From JAAEPI01 sp965212145 (lineage in GTDB: Bacteria; Bacteroidota; Bacteroidia; Cytophagales; Cyclobacteriaceae): DNA of 64,000 bases. The first letter of the stretch is position 1. The number at the start of each line of letters is the position of its first letter. Positions 8,989 to 17,724 of the stretch are shown here, one piece after another. The notes under the pieces are model-generated. The model saw nothing but the letters and a program-made list of their open reading frames with translations, was not told the origin of the DNA and ran no database searches. The translations under genes and the position numbers were made by a program. Location of the stretch: assembly GCA_965212145.1 (NCBI GenBank), contig CBDBUY010000004.1:1002523-1066522 (forward strand). Direction: 5' to 3'.

Positions 8989-9993
8989 TTACCCGACTTT
9001 TTCGACTATCTCAGGTTTCCTTGGAAAAATTAGTGAGAAAACGATGGCCAATGTCAAGGCTCCAAGGATGATTCCAAATGACAAGAAAATGGGGATGTGG
9101 ACATGCTCCACTCCGAAAGCCCAGTGAAGCCCCTTTTGAACAAAGCTCCATTCTAGAAGCATTTTGGCGCCAATGAAAATCAGCACGATTGAAAGCCCTT
9201 TTTGGAGCAGCCAGAATTTGTCAAGCACATTGGCTAGTAAAAAGAACATGGCCCTAAGTCCCATCACCGCAAAGATATTGGACGTGTATATGACGAACTC
9301 GTTTCGCGTGATGGCGAAAGCTGCCGGAATGGAATCTACGGCAAAAATCAAATCCGTTGACTCAATCAGGATGATAACAAGGAACAACGGGGTGAAAAAC
9401 AGTTTACCATTTTCCCGAAACCAGAATTTACCATCTCGATCTTCACTGGACATAGGAAAAATCTTCTTTGCCGCTTTGATCAGAGGATTTTTCTCTGGTT
9501 CTATTTCCATTTCTTCGTCACCACCGAAAAGCTTGAAACCTGAATAAATCAGGAAGAATCCGAAGATGTAAAGAATCCAATGAAACTGTGTGATGAGTAG
9601 AGCGCCAACAAAAATGAAAACGGCTCTGAAAACAATCGCACCTAATATGCCCCAGAAGAGAATGCTGTGATAGTGCTCCTCTTTGACCTTGAAGTATTTT
9701 AGAATTAGGAGAATGACGAAAATGTTGTCTACAGAGAGAGCCTTTTCTGTGACATAGGCCGAGAAATACTCAAATGTGGCTTGTGGGCCATCTCCGTAAT
9801 AATAAATGAGCACTCCATAACCTATAGATACTGACACCCAAAAAAGGGTCTGGAGTAGTGCCTCCTTTTGCGTGATTTTATGATGTTTTTTATGAAAGAC
9901 ACCAAGGTCAACTAGAAGGAACAGAACGATGACTGCTCCGAATATTCCGAAAAGCAGCCCGACATTCTCACCAGAAAAAATGCTCAAATACAT
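8989..9993 (-). CDS. TerC/Alx family integral membrane protein, probable metal exporter
   Basis: The 334-residue protein has nine or so transmembrane helices and the TerC blocks LSVDNIFVILLILKYF near residue 85 and IESTDLIFAVDSIPAAFAITR near 210, whose acidic residues lie in membrane segments. TerC/Alx proteins export Mn2+ or tolerate tellurite; Alx and several TerC proteins load secreted metalloenzymes with Mn2+. A CCCTC-TTT-GAGGG hairpin at 10007-10019 sits in the leader, 14 bp before the ATG, but I see no yybP-ykoY riboswitch core. Substrate choice is inferred from the family only. Confidence 0.88.
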   Translation of the reverse strand: MYLSIFSGENVGLLFGIFGAVIVLFLLVDLGVFHKKHHKITQKEALLQTLFWVSVSIGYGVLIYYYGDGPQATFEYFSAYVTEKALSVDNIFVILLILKYFKVKEEHYHSILFWGILGAIVFRAVFIFVGALLITQFHWILYIFGFFLIYSGFKLFGGDEEMEIEPEKNPLIKAAKKIFPMSSEDRDGKFWFRENGKLFFTPLFLVIILIESTDLIFAVDSIPAAFAITRNEFVIYTSNIFAVMGLRAMFFLLANVLDKFWLLQKGLSIVLIFIGAKMLLEWSFVQKGLHWAFGVEHVHIPIFLSFGIILGALTLAIVFSLIFPRKPEIVEKVG

Positions 9994-10097
9994 TCGTGTA
10001 TGTTGACCCTCTTTGAGGGATAATTAGGTTCATGAACTGACCAAATTAAGGAAAAACCAAACAGCGAGCGAGAAAACTTTCTTTTAGCCCTCTAGTA

Positions 10098-11615
10098 TCA
10101 GATCAGAACGTCTCCGGTCATTTCCTCAGGAATTTCTACTCCTAAAAGAGTGAGGATGGTTGGCGCTAGATCTCCAAGCTTTCCACTTTTTATGCCACCA
10201 GAGAAATCCTTATCCACTAGTATGCAAGGCACGAGGTTGGTCGTATGAGCGGTGTTCGGAGAACCGTCAGGATTAATCATGATGTCAGAGTTTCCATGGT
10301 CAGCAATGATGATGGCTGTGTAGTCATTCTCAAGGGCTGCCGCGACAACTGCCTCGGTACAATGATCCACGGTTTCACAGGCTTTCACTGCTGCCTCAAA
10401 AACCCCAGTGTGTCCCACCATATCCGGGTTAGCGAAGTTCAAGCACACAAAATCCACTTCGCCTTTTTTCAATTCTGGGATGATGCTATCGCGAATGTCT
10501 GCGGCACTCATTTCCGGTTGTAAATCATAAGTGGCAACCTTCGGCGAAGGGCAAAGGATCCTTTTTTCTCCATCGAATGGCTCCTCTCGTCCGCCGGAAA
10601 AGAAGAACGTCACATGCGGGTATTTCTCTGTCTCCGCAATTCTAATCTGTTTTTTACCCGCGCGCTCTAGCACTTCGCCAAGTGTTTGCTTCAGGTTTTC
10701 CTTGCCGTACATCACTTTGACGCCCTTGAAGGACTCATCATAAATGGTCATGGTGACGTAGTGAAGATCGAGTTTTTTCATACCTTCTTCCGGAAAGTCC
10801 TGCTGGGTCAGCGCTTCCGTAATTTGTCTTCCTCGATCGGTTCGGAAGTTGAAGCAGATGACCACATCGCCTTCTTTAATTTGCCCGACCGGAGATCCGT
10901 TTTCGGTCAAAACGATTGGCTGGATGAATTCATCCGTGACGTCTTTGTCGTAGGAAGCTTGCATGGAATCTACAGCTGAAGTGGATTTCTCACCTTCTCC
11001 ATGGACCATGGCATCATAAGCGAGTTTGACACGCGCCCATCGTTTATCTCTGTCCATCGCAAAGTAGCGCCCAACGATACTCGCTATTCTGCCGGTGGTG
11101 TTTTTCATGTGATTCTCAAGGTCGGAGATAAATCCTTGCCCGCTTTTCGGATCACAGTCACGTCCGTCGGTGAACGCATGGACAAATACATTTTGGCATT
11201 CTGCAGCATGTGCAGCTGTGAGGAGACCCTTGAGGTGATTAATGTGAGAATGAACACCACCATTCGAAAGCAATCCAAGAAAATGAACAGCCTTCCCGTT
11301 TGATTTGGCGTATTCGAAAGCCTCTTTCAAGGTTTCATTTTCAGCGATGGACCCGTCTTCCACGGCATTATTGATTTTAACCAAATCTTGATAGACCACC
11401 CTTCCAGCACCAATGTTCATATGACCCACCTCAGAGTTGCCCATTTGACCTTCCGGTAACCCCACTGCCAACCCGGATGCTTCAAGGGTGCTGTTTGGAT
11501 ACTTGCCGTAAAGACCATCCACAAAAGGAGTATTGGCCTTGTCCACGGCGGACACATCTTTGTTGGTGGCTATGCCCCAGCCATCAAGAATCATCAAAAT
11601 CACTTTCTTATTCAT
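10098..11615 (-). CDS. gpmI: 2,3-bisphosphoglycerate-independent phosphoglycerate mutase
   Basis: GpmI interconverts 3- and 2-phosphoglycerate in glycolysis and gluconeogenesis, using two Mn2+ ions and a catalytic serine. The start MNKKVILMILDGWG carries the first metal-binding Asp, and GNSEVGHMNIGAGR near residue 60 carries the catalytic Ser. TDGRDCDPKSG, RYFAMDRDKRW and IIADHGNSD are other signature blocks. At 505 residues it is the normal length. I start it at the ATG at 11615 because an 11-residue upstream extension lies on top of a TATATTTG promoter box at 11620-11627. It is monocistronic and divergent from the DUF4783 gene. Confidence 0.95.
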   Translation of the reverse strand: MNKKVILMILDGWGIATNKDVSAVDKANTPFVDGLYGKYPNSTLEASGLAVGLPEGQMGNSEVGHMNIGAGRVVYQDLVKINNAVEDGSIAENETLKEAFEYAKSNGKAVHFLGLLSNGGVHSHINHLKGLLTAAHAAECQNVFVHAFTDGRDCDPKSGQGFISDLENHMKNTTGRIASIVGRYFAMDRDKRWARVKLAYDAMVHGEGEKSTSAVDSMQASYDKDVTDEFIQPIVLTENGSPVGQIKEGDVVICFNFRTDRGRQITEALTQQDFPEEGMKKLDLHYVTMTIYDESFKGVKVMYGKENLKQTLGEVLERAGKKQIRIAETEKYPHVTFFFSGGREEPFDGEKRILCPSPKVATYDLQPEMSAADIRDSIIPELKKGEVDFVCLNFANPDMVGHTGVFEAAVKACETVDHCTEAVVAAALENDYTAIIIADHGNSDIMINPDGSPNTAHTTNLVPCILVDKDFSGGIKSGKLGDLAPTILTLLGVEIPEEMTGDVLI

Positions 11616-11619
11616 ACTA

Positions 11620-11627
11620 CAAATATA
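11620..11627 (-). promoter_or_regulatory. -7 promoter box abutting gpmI
   Basis: The minus strand reads TATATTTG, an exact TAnnTTTG match. It ends 4 bases before the gpmI ATG, so the message is predicted to have almost no leader, and the longer upstream reading frame is excluded. Confidence 0.5.
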
Positions 11628-11720
11628 GCTCGTGACTTTGCGCTGCACAGATGAAAAGCGTACTTTGCAAGTAGGTTTGGCACTGTTTTTATTACTTAAG
11701 TGTCTGACGAAAACCAGACT

Positions 11721-12110
11721 ATGATCAAATTATTTCTAATTGCAGTTCTTAGCTTTCAGAGCTCCGATGGAGTCATCAAGAATATTGAGGCATCCATGAA
11801 AGCCGGTAACGCCAAGGAGCTTGTGAAGTATTTCAATGAGACGGTAGAGCTAAAAATCGATGGAGGCAGTGCCAATTACAGCCGAAATCAGGCAGAAGTT
11901 GTTCTGAGAAAGTTCTTCCAAAAAAATCCTTCTCGAGGTTTCTTTTATGTCCACAACGGATCATCCAAAGAAGGACTGAAGTACGCCATTGGGCAGTACT
12001 CTACCGACGGTTCCAAATACAGAATGGTGCTGTTTCTCAAAACCAAAGGCGATGAGTATGTCATAGACACCTTGCGCATCACCAAAGACGGAGACGCAAA
12101 ATCTGACTGA
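11721..12110 (+). CDS. DUF4783 secreted protein
   Basis: This small exported protein of 129 residues has a hydrophobic start (MIKLFLIAVLSFQSSDG) and the body of DUF4783, a Bacteroidota family with an NTF2-like cone fold: IKNIEASMKAGNAKELVKYF, then VVLRKFFQKNPSRGFFYVHNG and DEYVIDTLRITKD. NTF2-like proteins bind small molecules or act as scaffolds; no function is known for this family. The ATG at 11721 starts the signal peptide; a GTG at 11700 in the same frame would add seven polar residues and is less likely. It lies directly ahead of nadC, a neighbourhood seen in other Bacteroidota. Confidence 0.82.
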   Translation: MIKLFLIAVLSFQSSDGVIKNIEASMKAGNAKELVKYFNETVELKIDGGSANYSRNQAEVVLRKFFQKNPSRGFFYVHNGSSKEGLKYAIGQYSTDGSKYRMVLFLKTKGDEYVIDTLRITKDGDAKSD

Positions 12111-12155
12111 AACTAGCCGCTCTTTGTCCGCTAAATTTTCCATTTTTGCGGGCTC

Positions 12156-13007
12156 ATGGAAATTCCCTATTTACAGCCGAAAAGTATCCGTGCTTTTATC
12201 AAAGCTGCGCTGAAAGAGGACGTTGGAAATGGCGACCATTCTTCTCTGGGCTCCATTCCAGATGATGCGACCAGTAAGGCGAGACTTTTGATCAAGGATG
12301 ATGGGATGATTGCCGGATTGGAGATGTCCAAATACATTTTTGATGAGGTAGGACTTCAGGCCACTTATGAAAAATCCGATGGTGATATGGTCGAAAATGG
12401 TCAAGTGGGATTTGTGGTAGAGGGAAAAGCCCAAGATATTTTGAAGGTGGAAAGGCTGGTCCTGAATTGTCTTCAAAGGATGAGCGGGATCGCCACTTAC
12501 ACGAATTACATGTCCAACTTAATTCGGGGAACTCATGCCAAACTTTTGGATACCAGGAAGACAACACCAAATTTCCGAATTGCAGAAAAATGGGCGGTGC
12601 ACATCGGTGGGGGAACAAACCATCGTTTTGGATTGTATGACATGGTCATGCTCAAAGACAATCATATAGATTTTGCGGGCGGGGTGAAGCAGGCAATCAC
12701 TAAAGTGGTGGATTACCTTCAGAAGAATGATCTAAAATTGAAAATTGAGCTGGAAGTCCGGTCCTTGAAGGAGCTTGAAGAGGCCATCAAAACCGGTAAA
12801 GTTCACAGAGTGATGTTGGACAACATGCTTCCTTCTGACATTAGACAAGCTATCTCCATGATTGGAGGGCAGTTCGAAACGGAAGCTTCCGGCGGCATTA
12901 CGGAGATGAATATTCAGGAAATTGCGGAAACAGGGGTGGATTACATTTCTGTGGGAGCATTGACACATTCATATCGAAGTTTGGATATGAGTTTAAAAGC
13001 ATTTTGA
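12156..13007 (+). CDS. nadC: nicotinate-nucleotide pyrophosphorylase (quinolinate phosphoribosyltransferase)
   Basis: NadC converts quinolinate and PRPP to nicotinate mononucleotide, CO2 and pyrophosphate in NAD synthesis. The 283 residues include LNCLQRMSGIATYT, LDTRKTTPNFRIAEKWAVHIGG and HRFGLYDMVMLKDNH, which hold the quinolinate and PRPP-binding Arg, Lys and His residues, and EASGGI near the end. It heads a plus-strand run nadC-YcxB-SdpI-recX. Its substrate could come from aspartate (nadAB, not in this window) or from the kynurenine genes at 23.4-26.5 kb. Confidence 0.96.
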   Translation: MEIPYLQPKSIRAFIKAALKEDVGNGDHSSLGSIPDDATSKARLLIKDDGMIAGLEMSKYIFDEVGLQATYEKSDGDMVENGQVGFVVEGKAQDILKVERLVLNCLQRMSGIATYTNYMSNLIRGTHAKLLDTRKTTPNFRIAEKWAVHIGGGTNHRFGLYDMVMLKDNHIDFAGGVKQAITKVVDYLQKNDLKLKIELEVRSLKELEEAIKTGKVHRVMLDNMLPSDIRQAISMIGGQFETEASGGITEMNIQEIAETGVDYISVGALTHSYRSLDMSLKAF

Positions 13008-13013
13008 AAATAC

Positions 13014-13490
13014 ATGATAGTTAGAACGAAAAAATACCAGTTACCAACTAAGAAGTACATCAGCATTGCGATGATGGGGGTGATGAGACAGCAATGGTGG
13101 ATTGCACCTATTTACCTGGCCATAAGTGCGGGTTATTTATGGATTCCCAATTGGTGGTGGATCATTGGCGCCACCTTGGCCCTTGGTCTTTATTTTCTTT
13201 TCTGGTTGATTCAGTTTGCCGGGCTGACGCAACACGAACAGGGTAAGTTCATGTTTCAGAAAATGAATTACGAGATCAGCTCCAAGGAGATCCTGATCAA
13301 GCTGAATTCCAAGCAAGGCATGCCAATGAAATGGGAGAATATCAAAAGAGCGCGAAAGAAGAAGGACGGGTTTGTACTGTTTGCAAGCAAGGCACAGCTC
13401 TTTTATTTCCCTTTCAAGATTTTCAATAACGACAATGAAATCCGTTTCCTCGAGACGGTGTTGAAAAGAAAAGGCTTGATCAAGGAATGA
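13014..13490 (+). CDS. YcxB-like membrane protein
   Basis: This 158-residue protein has two transmembrane helices near residues 28-65 (WIAPIYLAISAGYLWIP, IIGATLALGLYFLFWLI) and a C-terminal cytoplasmic segment, MNYEISSKEILIKLNSKQG to LYFPFKIF, that matches the YcxB-like beta domain, a distant relative of PH-like membrane-associated folds. Function is unknown. It begins 6 bp after nadC and overlaps the SdpI-family gene by 4 bp (ATGA), so it is part of the same message. Confidence 0.75.
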   Translation: MIVRTKKYQLPTKKYISIAMMGVMRQQWWIAPIYLAISAGYLWIPNWWWIIGATLALGLYFLFWLIQFAGLTQHEQGKFMFQKMNYEISSKEILIKLNSKQGMPMKWENIKRARKKKDGFVLFASKAQLFYFPFKIFNNDNEIRFLETVLKRKGLIKE

Positions 13491-13834
13491 ATTTGCTCGA
13501 TCCACTATTTCTTACTTCGGGCTTCTCCGGATTGATTTTGATAGTGGCGGCCATTATTATCCAAAAATTCCCACCTAAAGAAATCAATGATCTGTATGGA
13601 TATCGATCGGGCAGGTCAAAACAAAGTCAGGAGGCATGGGATTTTGCTCAGCCCTATTCGGCGGAACTTTTGATTTGGGTGGGCATTTACAATATCCTCA
13701 TTGGCACTCTTGGCATTTTCTATTCATTGCAATTAGGGTGGGCCATGGGTATTTCCATTACTTTCCTGTTGGCCTCTTGTGGATTTCTTTTTTGGAAAAC
13801 CGAGCGCGAACTGAAAAGAAGATTCGGTGAATGA
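13487..13834 (+). CDS. SdpI-family small membrane protein
   Basis: The protein has 115 residues and three hydrophobic segments. The block INDLYGYRSGRSKQSQEAWDFA at residues 31-52 is the hallmark of the SdpI family, whose founder in Bacillus is an immunity protein against the SdpC toxin. In most bacteria, including Bacteroidota, family members stand without any Sdp toxin genes and have no known role; none are present here either. It overlaps its upstream neighbour by 4 bp and recX by 8 bp, pointing to translational coupling. Confidence 0.8.
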   Translation: MNLLDPLFLTSGFSGLILIVAAIIIQKFPPKEINDLYGYRSGRSKQSQEAWDFAQPYSAELLIWVGIYNILIGTLGIFYSLQLGWAMGISITFLLASCGFLFWKTERELKRRFGE

Positions 13835-14288
13835 GGAGCGCTACAAAAAACTAAAGGCCTCTGCACAGCGATATACGGCGTATCGAGAGCGGGCTCCTAA
13901 GGAAGTTACGGATAAGCTGAAAGAATGGGATGCTCCTGAACCGATTATTGAACGAATTCTACTAGAGCTCAAGAAAGATAAGTTTATCGACGAAGAGCGT
14001 TTCGCCAGGGCATTTTGTCATGACAAATTTTTGATCAATAAATGGGGCCGGAACAGACTCAGGATGGAGCTTTCCAAGTACGGCGTTTCAGATGAGGCCA
14101 AACGGCAAGGACTGGCCTACATCAAAGAAGCGACCTACGATGAAACGCTAAAGCATTTGGCCACATCCAAATGGGACAAACTCCGAGAACCTGATCTATT
14201 CAAAAAGAAACAGAAAACTGCCCGTTACTTATTGCAAAAAGGATATGAGAGCGAGTTGGTATGGGAGGTGTTGAAGGTGTTGAGCTAG
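13827..14288 (+). CDS. recX: RecX family regulatory protein
   Basis: RecX binds RecA filaments and limits recombinase activity. The 153-residue protein shows the three-helix repeats of the family: RYTAYRERAPKEVTDKLKEW, then LLELKKDKFIDEERFARAF (the best-conserved repeat), then KWGRNRLRMELSKYGVSDE. It uses a GTG start inside the end of the SdpI gene. It has no recA beside it, as is common in Bacteroidota. Its stop forms a 4-bp CTAG overlap with the opposing acylphosphatase gene. Confidence 0.9.
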   Translation: MNEERYKKLKASAQRYTAYRERAPKEVTDKLKEWDAPEPIIERILLELKKDKFIDEERFARAFCHDKFLINKWGRNRLRMELSKYGVSDEAKRQGLAYIKEATYDETLKHLATSKWDKLREPDLFKKKQKTARYLLQKGYESELVWEVLKVLS

Positions 14289-14554
14289 TACCTCACCTCA
14301 AACCCCTCCAACCCTAATTCATCAATCTCCTCCACGGCCACAGAACTCACCTTGGCAAACTGAGGGCCTTGCTTGCACCACTCGATGAACTGGGACATTT
14401 TATTTTCCGGACCTTCGGCCTCAATCAGCACGGTTCCATCCGGTTCGTTTTTCACCCAACCTGAAATGCTCAGATTGTCCGCTTCTGTCTTGGCGGAGGC
14501 CCGATAAAAGACTCCTTGCACTTTTCCAAAGACCTGAATCCTTCGAGCGATCAT
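14285..14554 (-). CDS. acyP: acylphosphatase
   Basis: This 89-residue enzyme hydrolyses acyl phosphates. The active-site loop GKVQGVFYRASAK holds the catalytic Arg and GWVKNEPDGTV holds the catalytic Asn, both in place. Length is the family norm. It overlaps the end of pruA by 4 bp (ATGA). Acyl phosphates such as gamma-glutamyl phosphate are related to proline/glutamate chemistry, so the pairing with pruA may be meaningful, but that is inference. Confidence 0.93.
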   Translation of the reverse strand: MIARRIQVFGKVQGVFYRASAKTEADNLSISGWVKNEPDGTVLIEAEGPENKMSQFIEWCKQGPQFAKVSSVAVEEIDELGLEGFEVRY

Positions 14555-16179
14555 TCGCCTAGGAAAGGATATCTATAATCGGTCGGAGATACGAAAGTTT
14601 CCTTAATCGTTCTGGCGCTCACCCAGCGGAGGAGGTTCATCTGAGCTCCTGCCTTGTCGTTGGTTCCGGATCCTCTTGCTCCACCAAACGGCTGTTGACC
14701 GACTACCGCTCCTGTTGGCTTGTCGTTGATGTAGAAGTTACCGGCTGCATTCACCAATTTCTTGGCAGCAAAATCCGCCGCATACCTGTCTTTCGAGAAA
14801 ATGGCGCCAGTCAATGCGTACGGAGAAGTTGAATCTACCAACTCAAGCGTTTCTTCAAACTTGTTTTCATCGTATACAAAGACAGTGAGCACCGGACCGA
14901 AGATCTCCTCGCACATAGTTCGGTACAAGGGATCGTCTACGCGGAAAACAGTTGGCTCTACAAACCAGCCTTTCGACCCATCGTAATTTCCTCCTGCTAC
15001 CAGTTCAACACCCTTCGCGGATTTTGCTTCATCGACGTAAGAAGTAATTTTCTTGAATGATCGCTCATCGATAACGGCGTTCACGAAGTTGGATGGATCC
15101 TCTGGAGAGCCCATTTTGATGGATTTCAAATCGGCCTGCATGTATTTTTTTACATCTTCCCATAGGTTGCTTGGGATATAGGCTCTGGAAGCTGCGCTAC
15201 ATTTTTGTCCCTGGTATTCAAATGCCCCACGAACCAATCCGGTAGCCACTTGCTTGGCATTCGCTGACTTATGCGCCACCACAAAATCCTTCCCTCCTGT
15301 TTCTCCCACAATTCTCGGATAGCTGCGGTATTTATCGATGTTGCCTCCGATGGTCTTCCAAAGGTGTTTAAACACGCCGGTACTGCCAGTAAAGTGCAAA
15401 GCAGCAAAATCTTTGTGATTGAATATGACATCTCCTGCGACCGGTCCATCCACATAAATCAAATTGATGACGCCATCAGGCAGCCCAGCTTCCTTGAAGA
15501 CTTCCATGATGACTTGTGCCGAGTAAACTTGGGTATAGGATGGCTTCCAAACCACCACATTGCCCATCATTGCCGGTGCGGCAGGCAAGTTTCCGGAGAT
15601 GGCCGTGAAGTTGAACGGGGTGATGGCAAAAACAAAGCCCTCCAACGGACGATACTCCATTCGGTTCCAAATGCCTTCTGACGATTCGGGTTGCGTCATG
15701 TAGATTTCTTGCATGAAAGACGCATTGAATCGAAGGAAATCAATGAATTCACATGCCGCATCAATTTCTGCCTGCATGACATTTTTACCTTGACCGAGCA
15801 TGGTCGCTGCGTTTATTTTCGACCTGTACGGCCCGGCGAGTAGATCAGCCGCCTTAAGGAAAATACTTGCTCGGTGCTCCCAACTTAGATTGGTCCAATC
15901 TTCCCGTGCCGCCAGAGCGGTTTCTACGGCAGACTGTACATGTGAGGCATTCCCTTCATGAAAATGACCCAATACGTGCTGATGATCGTGCGGGCAGGTC
16001 ATTTTAATGGTGTTTCCAGTCCTTACCTCATCGGCCCCAATGTACATTGGCGCGTCGATTTCCTGCGCGTACATTTCCTTGTATTTGGCAAGAAGTTCGT
16101 CTCTTTCCGGCGTGCCGGGAGCGTAGCTCAGAACAGGTTCGTTTTCTGGAACGGGGATGTAATAATTTCCTTTTGGCAT
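14551..16179 (-). CDS. pruA: L-glutamate gamma-semialdehyde (1-pyrroline-5-carboxylate) dehydrogenase
   Basis: The enzyme oxidises glutamate semialdehyde to glutamate with NAD+, the second step of proline catabolism. The 542-residue length and the N-terminal extension with SYAPGTPERDELLAKYKEMY are typical of the stand-alone P5C dehydrogenase of eukaryotes and Bacteroidota. Catalytic residues are visible: Glu in VGETGGKDFVVAH and Cys in YQGQKCSAASRAYIP. The C-terminal FGGARGSGTNDKAG block is also characteristic. No proline dehydrogenase lies in the window. A TACCTTTG -7 box precedes it at 16200-16207. Confidence 0.95.
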   Translation of the reverse strand: MPKGNYYIPVPENEPVLSYAPGTPERDELLAKYKEMYAQEIDAPMYIGADEVRTGNTIKMTCPHDHQHVLGHFHEGNASHVQSAVETALAAREDWTNLSWEHRASIFLKAADLLAGPYRSKINAATMLGQGKNVMQAEIDAACEFIDFLRFNASFMQEIYMTQPESSEGIWNRMEYRPLEGFVFAITPFNFTAISGNLPAAPAMMGNVVVWKPSYTQVYSAQVIMEVFKEAGLPDGVINLIYVDGPVAGDVIFNHKDFAALHFTGSTGVFKHLWKTIGGNIDKYRSYPRIVGETGGKDFVVAHKSANAKQVATGLVRGAFEYQGQKCSAASRAYIPSNLWEDVKKYMQADLKSIKMGSPEDPSNFVNAVIDERSFKKITSYVDEAKSAKGVELVAGGNYDGSKGWFVEPTVFRVDDPLYRTMCEEIFGPVLTVFVYDENKFEETLELVDSTSPYALTGAIFSKDRYAADFAAKKLVNAAGNFYINDKPTGAVVGQQPFGGARGSGTNDKAGAQMNLLRWVSARTIKETFVSPTDYRYPFLGE

Positions 16180-16199
16180 AATGTTGAAATTTGGGAGTG

Positions 16200-16207
16200 C
16201 AAAGGTA
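16200..16207 (-). promoter_or_regulatory. -7 promoter box for pruA
   Basis: The minus strand reads TACCTTTG, an exact TAnnTTTG match in the 50-bp gap between the metalloprotease and pruA. It predicts a transcription start near 16193 and a 14-base leader, so pruA-acyP would be transcribed apart from the arsR-yjjG-metalloprotease run. Confidence 0.5.
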
Positions 16208-16229
16208 AAATGAACTTATGGAAGCAGTG

Positions 16230-17015
16230 TCATTTTCCGCCGTTTGCACGAAGATCCGCCAGACATTGCGCGTCCAAAGAAGGCGATTGACTCGTGCCCA
16301 ATAAATTTCCAAGACCTTGCGAAGAATTTACGGTCCAGTACATCAGGCAATCTTCCACGTCACAGTGTGCTCCATTTGCTGAATCATGATGATTCGACTG
16401 TAAGTCGGTTCCGATGTTGACCAAGCCAAGGATATGGCCAAATTCATGATTTGCTACGGTAGTCGTGACCAGCGTTTCGGATGGCTGACCAATCCCTCCG
16501 GTGGCATCAGCTATGGTTTTTTGAAAAATGGCCATTGAGGTGTTTTGGTAAGCAATACCCAGAATTTTACCATTTTCTGTATCCTGAGTGTTACCTCCAT
16601 CCATAAAAAGTAAATAAGTAGCGATGTTACTCCCGTTCGTAAACTGCGTCCGATTTTCTGCCTCAATGCTTCGGATGTCAGAAGTAGAATATTGGTCTTG
16701 ATGTGAGACGGTAATGTTTGTGGAAGTGACTGTGACTCCATTTGGTTTATTGAGTCGGGCTTCTAAAAAATCTTCCAGATTGTCAATGGCTGATTGGGGA
16801 GGTGCCTGTCCATTCACGATCTGAATTTCTAATGTCAGACTGGTGTAGTTTTCATCTGAAAGAAGGTCGAAGGCCGAAGCACCAACGTTCAGGGAATTGC
16901 TATCGCCTCCGGATTGTCCATTTCCACGAGTATTGGAGTCGTCCGATCCGCAGGAAACCAGGACGATCATACAAACGATAGTCAGCAGTAGGAGTATTGG
17001 CTTTATTCTGTTCAT
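16230..17015 (-). CDS. zinc metalloprotease lipoprotein with archaemetzincin-like motif
   Basis: The protein has 261 residues, with a signal ending IVLVSC (lipobox Cys22), so it should be lipid-anchored outside the inner membrane. The zinc motif is HEFGHILG at residues 190-197. After it come HHD at 209-211 and HCDVEDCLM at 217-225, the HCx4CxM pattern of archaemetzincins, displaced from the HExxHxxG by an insert of about 20 residues. The Met serves as a Met-turn candidate. It resembles a Bacteroidota group annotated as membrane metalloproteases; substrates are unknown. It is the last gene of an arsR-yjjG-protease run, 22 bp after yjjG. Secreted Asp/Asn/Ser-rich residues 25-45 form a flexible tether. 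Confidence 0.8.
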   Translation of the reverse strand: MNRIKPILLLLTIVCMIVLVSCGSDDSNTRGNGQSGGDSNSLNVGASAFDLLSDENYTSLTLEIQIVNGQAPPQSAIDNLEDFLEARLNKPNGVTVTSTNITVSHQDQYSTSDIRSIEAENRTQFTNGSNIATYLLFMDGGNTQDTENGKILGIAYQNTSMAIFQKTIADATGGIGQPSETLVTTTVANHEFGHILGLVNIGTDLQSNHHDSANGAHCDVEDCLMYWTVNSSQGLGNLLGTSQSPSLDAQCLADLRANGGK

Positions 17016-17037
17016 AATTTCACAACGCAGTTGACGC

Positions 17038-17724
17038 TTATAAAATTCTGATCAGCTCATTCAAATTTGAAATTTCCCATTCTGAGACAGACTTCCTAGT
17101 TCCTTTGGGGTTGTAAAAAATTGTCTGAAGACCGGCATTAATAGCGCCTTTGATGTCTGTTTTAGGATTATCGCCGATCATCACGGAGGTTTCAGCTTTT
17201 GCATTCATCCGCTCTAAAGACAGGTCATATATTTCTCGTTCCGGCTTGCGAAACCCAACCTCCTGAGAGATGATGATTTCATCGAAATATTGATCAAGGG
17301 AAGAAGCTTTCATTTTGGGGTATTGCGCCTCAGGAAATCCATTGGTGATGATGGCAAGTGGGTACTTTTCTTTCAGAAAGGAGAGTACTTCATGACAATA
17401 GGGGAGCACTTCCGTGCGATTGGAGCAATTGTCTAAAAAAAACTCGTGTAAATCACTTGGCTGGTGATTGATATAGATTTTCATTTTCTGCAGAACCTCA
17501 GCAAAGCGATATTTCTTGATGTAGTCACGTTCTATTTGACCGTTGTTGAACTTGTGCCACAGTTTTTCATTGATCTTATGATACGTCTTGAGAAACTCTT
17601 CTGCAGTTACGAATTCATCCAGCCCAAAGTGGCCATGTAATTCAACCAAAGCAGCAATCGAGTTTTTCTCATAATCCCACAAAGTGTGGTCAAGATCAAA
17701 AAATACATGTTTGACGTTCTTCAC
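17038..17724 (-). CDS. yjjG: YjjG-type HAD nucleotidase
   Basis: This is a HAD-superfamily phosphatase of 228 residues. Motif I is FFDLDHTLWDYEKNS (nucleophile and acid Asp), motif II is IITNGF, motif III Lys is in GFRKPEREIY and motif IV is MIGDNPKTDIKGA. The DHTLWDYE variant and overall length match YjjG, a noncanonical pyrimidine nucleotidase that removes damaged or mutagenic nucleotides such as halogenated dUMP. It overlaps the ArsR regulator by 4 bp, so the two are co-translated. Confidence 0.88.
   Translation of the reverse strand: MKNVKHVFFDLDHTLWDYEKNSIAALVELHGHFGLDEFVTAEEFLKTYHKINEKLWHKFNNGQIERDYIKKYRFAEVLQKMKIYINHQPSDLHEFFLDNCSNRTEVLPYCHEVLSFLKEKYPLAIITNGFPEAQYPKMKASSLDQYFDEIIISQEVGFRKPEREIYDLSLERMNAKAETSVMIGDNPKTDIKGAINAGLQTIFYNPKGTRKSVSEWEISNLNELIRIL

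Noticed and set aside
10007..10019. Hairpin before the TerC/Alx gene as a Mn2+ (yybP-ykoY) riboswitch
   Set aside because: The stem is only 5 bp and none of the riboswitch core sequence is present in the short leader.
13487..13834. SdpI homolog as part of a toxin-immunity system
   Set aside because: No SdpA/B/C-like toxin genes are nearby; its neighbours are nadC, a YcxB-like gene and recX.
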